From Candidatus Woesebacteria bacterium (GTDB lineage Bacteria; Patescibacteriota; Microgenomatia; UBA1406; GWC2-37-13), in contig JAGOLU010000028.1 of NCBI GenBank assembly GCA_017993865.1, positions 1-9,639 on the forward strand: a DNA stretch of 9,639 nt, written 5' to 3'. Shown here piece after piece: positions 6,208 to 9,639 of the stretch (its first letter is position 1; every line of letters begins with the position of its first letter). The notes beneath the pieces are model-generated. The model was not told the DNA's origin and searched no databases. It was given only the letters and a program-made list of their open reading frames with translations. A program made the position numbers and the translations under genes.

Positions 6208-6927
6208 TTAGCCCTCAATCACTGCTGAATGGAGAGCTTCTTGTGTCCAATACGCGAGGTTCTTTATCTCTCTCTGCGTGAGCTTCTTGACGATATGCCC
6301 CCAGTGCACCGCAACCGTGTCACCAACCTTTGGCGTAAAAAATGGAGAAGTGTTTTTTGCAAATATTTCTGAAGAGATTGTTAGCTTATATGTCTTTGAG
6401 AACCGTTGCAAGGCGACGTGGATCTTCCCCGATTTGTCTACTCTTGTTACCTTCCCCCATCTGATCATGCAACTGTTGATTGATCCGATATCGAATGGCA
6501 CCGAGCCACTGGCCTGCCCTACACCAACATGGAGTACCTGGAAGAGATGGCTTGGGATGAATGCCTTTGGTTGTTTCTGTTTCAACGATTTGATAAGCCA
6601 CGAGGGCACTCCTTGTTTCTCAAACTCTTTTAGAAGAATATGGTATGCGCTCACAGGAACAGATTTGAGGAGATCATTACCTATCCAGTAGGCTTCGATA
6701 ATACGATGGTCAAATGGGGAGAGCTTGGTAACTATCGATAATGTCTTGAGATAGGGATAGAGAACAATGAAATGAGTAAGCTCTTCTGGAACACCGGCGC
6801 AATCACCGTTCAATATACATCGAGTGAACGCATCCCCTGCAGAGTCTCTTCCACAATATCCTTTGTGGTTAGGAGAGTAGGAAAAAAGTGATGCTAGTTT
6901 AAGTGCTTTTATGTCTGATTTGTACAT
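6208..6927 (-). CDS. Hydrogenase-associated protein with HypC-like C-terminal domain (probably DUF6390), 239 aa
   Basis: The ATG at 6927 fits the conserved-looking start LASLFSYSPNHKGYCG (11-26); a longer frame from 7053 runs into the protease gene and adds unlike sequence. The N-terminal part (1-150) has YCG, DHRIIEAYWIGN (73-84) and PSHLFQVLHV (125-134). This agrees with my memory of DUF6390, a family found beside actinobacterial and other [NiFe] hydrogenases. From Cys153 on, CMIRWGKVTRVD, a VGD at 201-203, VAVHWG (205-210) and a helical end line up with HypC: initial Cys, GKV, VGD, the V-x-V-H-x-G strand and the terminal helix. Both Cys153 and His208 match the Cys2/His51 pair implicated in HypC's handling of the Fe(CN)2CO unit. 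A cofactor-assembly or large-subunit chaperone role is inference. It diverges from the protease gene over 29 bp. Confidence 0.8.
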   Translation of the reverse strand: MYKSDIKALKLASLFSYSPNHKGYCGRDSAGDAFTRCILNGDCAGVPEELTHFIVLYPYLKTLSIVTKLSPFDHRIIEAYWIGNDLLKSVPVSAYHILLKEFEKQGVPSWLIKSLKQKQPKAFIPSHLFQVLHVGVGQASGSVPFDIGSINSCMIRWGKVTRVDKSGKIHVALQRFSKTYKLTISSEIFAKNTSPFFTPKVGDTVAVHWGHIVKKLTQREIKNLAYWTQEALHSAVIEG

Positions 6928-6943
6928 AATATGTTTTGTGTGA

Positions 6944-6951
6944 ATTATAAT
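6944..6951. promoter_or_regulatory. Palindromic bidirectional -10 (ATTATAAT) for divergent hydrogenase genes
   Basis: The perfect palindrome provides TATAAT on both strands in a 29-bp gap between two ATGs. Rightward, the hexamer (6946-6951) ends 5 nt before the protease ATG at 6957, so the transcript would be leaderless or nearly so. Leftward, the hexamer (6949-6944) lies 16 nt before the ATG at 6927. Polymerase could bind in only one direction at a time. Confidence 0.5.
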
Positions 6952-6956
6952 GCGGT

Positions 6957-7364
6957 ATGAAGCAAAAAGTATACGTTTTTGGAAATGAAGATGTGGCCCA
7001 GGACAGCACTCCCCTTCTCCTCTGTGACAAACTTTCGGAGGACTTTCCGACATTGGAGTTTATTACAGTTGCTCCAAATGCAGATTTGCCATTTGTGGGT
7101 GAAGACCATGTAACGATCTTTGACACGATTCAGGGTATCTCTGCCATAAAAGTATTCGATGAAAACGATTTGAAACACATCGTGCTCTCCCCGCGCACAT
7201 CGGTACACGACTTCGATCTAGGGTTCCAACTGAAGTTTCTGATGAAGATTGGGAAACTCAAACGTATAACGCTGGTGGGACTCCCCATGGGGATTGATGT
7301 TCCCTATGATTCAATCCATGACACTTTCAAAAAGTTAGTCGCGCATGACATGCAGGGGTCATAG
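6957..7364 (+). CDS. [NiFe] hydrogenase maturation endopeptidase (HycI/HybD family), 135 aa
   Basis: Small member of the peptidases that clip the C-terminal tail of the hydrogenase large subunit once nickel is in place. The start VYVFGN (GN at 9-10), Asp16, Asp56 (VTIFDTIQG) and His84 (SPRTSVHDFDLG) match in order the Ni-binding Glu16, Asp62 and His93 of E. coli HybD, with Asp replacing Glu at the first site. A later hydrophobic strand (ITLVGLPMGID) is also typical. At 135 residues it is shorter than most relatives (about 150-165). Its last 20 codons lie antisense to the end of the large-subunit gene, its expected substrate; the two stops are reversed relative to each other, giving a 61-bp overlap. 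It has no Shine-Dalgarno site, and a -10 sits directly before the ATG. Confidence 0.87.
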   Translation: MKQKVYVFGNEDVAQDSTPLLLCDKLSEDFPTLEFITVAPNADLPFVGEDHVTIFDTIQGISAIKVFDENDLKHIVLSPRTSVHDFDLGFQLKFLMKIGKLKRITLVGLPMGIDVPYDSIHDTFKKLVAHDMQGS

Positions 7365-8605
7365 GCGCGGATAATCTTCTCTGCATCTTTCTCCAGCTCT
7401 TCCCTCGGTTTGTCTAGATTATCGTTGAAATATTTCTTAAGATCATTCTCAATATTGATCTGATTTTGAGAGGTGGGGACGATCACATCGTAGTCCACAA
7501 TGTGGCCCTTCTCATCGACATTTGCCATATGGTACAAGATTCCCCGAGGCGCTTCTATCACCCCCACCCCTATACCAGCTTTTTTGGGCATACGCACCGG
7601 TTTTTCATCCTTAACCTCGATAGTTTTTAAAATATCGAGTGCTTCGTCGACACAATGCAAAATCTCAATCGCTTGGGCGAGATTATTATGATGTATATTG
7701 TTTGAAGGAAATACGGAAAGATACTCGGTGATACTTGCTTTTGTTTCTGGTCTCAGCACATCTAAGTTGAGGTTAATGCGTGAGAGTGCTCCTGCAAAAT
7801 AGTCTTCATGCGTGTCTGAAAATACGTATCCTTCGGATTGGGAGTATGGAATAACCACAGACTTGAGAAAAGAATGAAACTCCGATTCTTGGATACGACG
7901 GCCCGTACTATTCATTATTTCGCCTTCGAGGAAGTCAAGATGAGTGTCGTTACGAAGCGCCATGTAGTCGGCATTGCGCACTAAGGTCTCTTTCCAATCA
8001 TAGAACGTTTTGATCCCTCGTATTACTTGGGGGCGAATCTTCTCGAGCTTCTCGATAAGCGCAGGAAACTTGGTTGGGTCAGGTAATTTATGAAAGCCTC
8101 CTACTGTTGGATATGGCGCGTGTATTGCGGCACCAATTACAACGTCAGTGATCTCGCTTCCCACACTTTTGATGTCGAAGGAATCATGCAGCAAGATATG
8201 TCCGAGATTGTCGTGATCTTCAGGAATATCGAGAATTGAATCGAGACCCAAAACATCGGGGAGAACGAAAAAGTATAAATGCAGCGCATGATCGCGGATC
8301 ATCAGCCCATGATACGCAAGTCGTCTGAGTGCTTTTGTTTGTTCGGTAAGCACAATACCTTGAGATTTTTCTATCGCCTCCAAGGATGCGTACAAGTGCG
8401 CCACAGAACAGGTGCCACAAATGCGTGAGAGGAACGTGGGCACGGCTTCAAACGGTTTACCTTTGACTGCCTCGGTATAGAAACGTCGATAATCTTTGAT
8501 GATAAATTTCAAATCCTGTACTGCGCCATTTTCTATTTTTACTTCTAGCCCAGCAGTTCCTTCAATCTTTGTAATGTTTTCTATGGTGATATTACCTGAG
8601 TGCAT
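7304..8605 (-). CDS. [NiFe] hydrogenase large (catalytic) subunit, soluble group 3-like, 433 aa
   Basis: It carries the bimetallic site that makes or splits H2. Motifs: KIEG (13-16, with the proton-transfer Glu15), RICGTCSVAH (61-70, Cys63 and Cys66), SHAL-like DHALHLYFFVLPD (105-117), EAPRG (351-355, second-sphere Arg354) and DPCMSC (416-421, Cys418 and Cys421). All four Ni/Fe Cys ligands are present. The length and short tail resemble group 3b/3c soluble hydrogenases. The residue after CAT, normally His (or Arg) and the edge of the cleaved tail, is Asn424, followed by nine residues. The small-subunit gene lies 24 nt upstream on the same strand, so the pair form an operon. Lineage and direction of reaction are not decided by sequence; in a fermenter, H2 evolution to dispose of reductant is likely. 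An unprocessed or atypically processed form is possible. Confidence 0.95.
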   Translation of the reverse strand: MHSGNITIENITKIEGTAGLEVKIENGAVQDLKFIIKDYRRFYTEAVKGKPFEAVPTFLSRICGTCSVAHLYASLEAIEKSQGIVLTEQTKALRRLAYHGLMIRDHALHLYFFVLPDVLGLDSILDIPEDHDNLGHILLHDSFDIKSVGSEITDVVIGAAIHAPYPTVGGFHKLPDPTKFPALIEKLEKIRPQVIRGIKTFYDWKETLVRNADYMALRNDTHLDFLEGEIMNSTGRRIQESEFHSFLKSVVIPYSQSEGYVFSDTHEDYFAGALSRINLNLDVLRPETKASITEYLSVFPSNNIHHNNLAQAIEILHCVDEALDILKTIEVKDEKPVRMPKKAGIGVGVIEAPRGILYHMANVDEKGHIVDYDVIVPTSQNQINIENDLKKYFNDNLDKPREELEKDAEKIIRAYDPCMSCATNFLKVSWIES

Positions 8606-8629
8606 ACATGAAATCCAATAATTAACAAG

Positions 8630-9235
8630 TTATTTGCTTTCTCCTCCACTGCTAGCGTCAACGGGAGTTTCTATATTTTCAATCACTTCCTCGTCTGCCT
8701 TCGCGGGGAGCTTCTTGATGCCAAATATGTCTAGATACTTATTGACTGTCTTGATAAACATGAGGGTGATCATGGGGCATCCATTTACTTTATCATCCAC
8801 ATGTATCACTTCTTCAAGTTTAATGACTTTCTCGCTATAGTCAAAATGCGAAAGATACCATCTGATACGATCAGATATCTCCTCGCTCACAAACCGATTG
8901 CGTGCTGACGATGGCGCACCTGTACAGGCACATGACCCAATGGCCACTACATATTGAGCGTTCGCGCGGATTTTCCTTACTTCTCTCGCTTGGGACTCCG
9001 ATGATATTGCCCCTTCGATGAAAGCAACGTCCAAGTTTTTAAGTTCGTTTTTGGTCTTCAATACTTTAAGATGGCGAAACTCAATAACTTTCCGCCACTC
9101 GTCAAAATATTTATTGAGCAACTCCGTGAAGAGTATTGTGCTATCCTCGCAACAGGTAAAAGAAAACCAACCGATGACAAGTTTCTTCTTATTTTTTGTA
9201 GCTTCAAGTCGTGGTGGTAGCGGGGTAGAATCCAT
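8630..9235 (-). CDS. [NiFe] hydrogenase small (electron-transfer) subunit, single-cluster type, 201 aa
   Basis: Related to the small subunits of group 3 hydrogenases and to NuoB of complex I. LVIGWFSFTCCEDS (residues 19-32), VAIGSCACTG (97-106) and VNGCPM (150-155) correspond to the three Cys regions that hold the proximal [4Fe-4S] cluster. There are no further Cys for medial or distal clusters. The first motif is unusual: tandem Cys28-Cys29 followed by Glu-Asp-Ser instead of CxxC. The end (about 171-201) is a charged, flexible tail. I start at ATG 9235 because an extended -10 ends 7 nt before it; a TTG start at 9265 would lie upstream of that promoter. There is no twin-arginine signal, so the enzyme is cytoplasmic. 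It transfers electrons from the large subunit to a partner that is not encoded in the window. Confidence 0.92.
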   Translation of the reverse strand: MDSTPLPPRLEATKNKKKLVIGWFSFTCCEDSTILFTELLNKYFDEWRKVIEFRHLKVLKTKNELKNLDVAFIEGAISSESQAREVRKIRANAQYVVAIGSCACTGAPSSARNRFVSEEISDRIRWYLSHFDYSEKVIKLEEVIHVDDKVNGCPMITLMFIKTVNKYLDIFGIKKLPAKADEEVIENIETPVDASSGGESK

Positions 9236-9242
9236 CTGATAC

Positions 9243-9251
9243 ACTATAACA
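9243..9251 (-). promoter_or_regulatory. Extended -10 promoter of the hydrogenase small/large subunit operon
   Basis: On the minus strand the bases read TGT-TATAGT, an extended -10 whose hexamer ends 7 nt before the ATG at 9235. The predicted transcript begins at or within a base or two of the start codon. This supports ATG 9235 over the upstream TTG. No convincing -35 is seen. Confidence 0.5.
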
Positions 9252-9296
9252 TATATGTGCTCCAAATTCTAAACTCTTCAGCCGTGTGCTGACGAC

Positions 9297-9313
9297 TATT
9301 ATTCTTTTATACT
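9297..9313 (+). promoter_or_regulatory. Candidate -10 elements upstream of hypC
   Basis: TATTAT (9297-9302) and TATACT (9308-9313) both resemble -10 hexamers. The first would give a leader of about 8 nt before the ATG at 9317. The second ends only 3 nt before the ATG, too close unless the start of transcription is shifted. No ribosome site is seen in the leader. Confidence 0.3.
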
Positions 9314-9316
9314 CTT

Positions 9317-9538
9317 ATGTGTATCGCCGCTCCCGGAAAAGTTGTGAAGACTGACGGAAAACAAGCAGAGGTGGATTACGGTGGGGGAATTAGACGCAAA
9401 GTGCTTGTTACGGATCAACAAATCCGTGTGGGTGATTGTGTCCTCGTACAAATGGGTATTGTGATTAAAGTTCTCGCAGAAGAAGAAAAAAGTGCGGTAG
9501 CGAAAGCATGGGCTCATCGTACTATACTACCTTCATGA
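9317..9538 (+). CDS. hypC: Hydrogenase assembly chaperone HypC, 73 aa
   Basis: MCIAAPGKV at the start is the HypC signature; Cys2, exposed after Met removal, binds the Fe(CN)2CO unit together with HypD and contacts the large-subunit precursor. A small beta barrel follows (AEVDYGGGIRRKVLV), then VGD (38-40) and a C-terminal helix (AEEEKSAVAKAW). The length is normal. The usual His in the V-L-V-H-x-G strand (His51 in E. coli) is replaced by Gln45. The gene diverges from the structural-subunit operon and its TGA overlaps the ATG of the next gene. HypD, HypE, HypF, HypA and HypB are not in the window and must be elsewhere if the enzyme is active. Confidence 0.95.
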   Translation: MCIAAPGKVVKTDGKQAEVDYGGGIRRKVLVTDQQIRVGDCVLVQMGIVIKVLAEEEKSAVAKAWAHRTILPS

Positions 9539-9639
9539 TAGATCTCCAGTGGATTATAGAGAAAATAGTTGTCGCCTGTCTGGGGGTAATATTATCCGCA
9601 ACAAGATTCACTCCGCAACTTACGCCTACGCCCCAGCCG
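9535..9639 (+). CDS. 5' end of an unknown gene translationally coupled to hypC (cut by window edge)
   Basis: The ATG at 9535 overlaps hypC's TGA (ATGA), and the frame is open for 35 codons to the window end. The visible start has a hydrophobic stretch (about residues 6-21, WIIEKIVVACLGVILS), then a Thr/Pro/Gln-rich segment. That could be a short N-terminal membrane anchor or a buried helix. It does not look like the start of HypD, HypE or HypF. The overlap indicates co-expression with hypC. Confidence 0.5.
   Translation, partial: MIDLQWIIEKIVVACLGVILSATRFTPQLTPTPQP

Noticed and set aside
6186..6215. Hairpin between the convergent EamA and HypC-like genes
   Set aside because: Only a 5-bp TTGAG/CTCAA match with a long loop and no T-run; not a supportable terminator.
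6928..7053. Longer 281-aa version of the HypC-like protein
   Set aside because: The 42 added codons are antisense to the start of the protease gene and have no family-like content; ATG at 6927 sits just after a -10.
7304..7364. Frameshift or misassembly as the cause of the protease/large-subunit overlap
   Set aside because: Both proteins read through to plausible family ends (the DPCMSC motif with a short tail, and a continuous protease), so an error is not needed to explain it.
7304..8605. Code change (TGA read as Gly) as in some Patescibacteria
   Set aside because: No real gene here has an in-frame TGA, and TGA ends the EamA and hypC genes at sensible positions.
9236..9265. TTG start giving a 211-aa hydrogenase small subunit
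   Set aside because: The ten extra codons overlap the extended -10 at 9243-9251 and are hydrophobic residues unlike the family start; ATG at 9235 fits better.

Overview
The window looks like part of a small-genome bacterium of the Candidate Phyla Radiation (Patescibacteria, Parcubacteria- or Microgenomates-like). The evidence is indirect: short tightly packed genes, several VirB2/TrbC-like two-helix pilins with Cys-rich ectodomains, few clear Shine-Dalgarno sites, and a stripped-down soluble [NiFe] hydrogenase module. TGA is used as a normal stop (EamA transporter, HypC), which argues against the Gracilibacteria/Absconditabacteria code. Phylum assignment is inference. There is no tRNA, rRNA, CRISPR array, transposon or phage gene, and no gene-free stretch above about 150 bp.

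Left third (1-3250): the C-terminal end of a membrane-anchored family 2 glycosyltransferase and a 53-residue single-helix protein run rightward. They meet four leftward pilin-like genes. Three of these (207, 197 and 303 aa) are clear paralogs, with a signal peptide, a variable Cys-containing ectodomain and a near-constant two-helix C-terminal module. In two of them this module is identical over 290 bp of DNA. A terminator separates the first two from the third, which has its own promoter and a long Ser/Thr/Pro/Gly-rich tail.

Middle (3250-6200): leftward comM (YifB-type Mg-chelatase-like AAA+ protein), a leftward 87-aa hypothetical gene, then a rightward 10-helix EamA/DMT transporter.

Right third (6200-9639): a [NiFe] hydrogenase locus whose strands alternate. 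It holds a hydrogenase-associated protein with an apparent HypC-like C-terminal domain (-), a maturation endopeptidase (+), the large catalytic subunit (-), the small electron-transfer subunit (-), HypC (+) and the first 35 codons of a gene translationally coupled to hypC (+). HypC and the HypC-like protein would help build or deliver the Fe(CN)2CO unit, the protease would trim the large-subunit tail after Ni insertion, and the small subunit would pass electrons to a partner not seen here. No diaphorase subunits are in view.

The most unusual points are: (1) the 61-bp antisense overlap between the protease gene and the Ni-binding C-terminus of its own substrate, where the family's usual His cannot be encoded without a stop codon in the protease frame; (2) a tandem-Cys, complex-I-like cluster motif in the small subunit; (3) the HypC-like domain that keeps Cys and His while HypC itself has Gln at the His site; and (4) the cassette-like pilin duplication.
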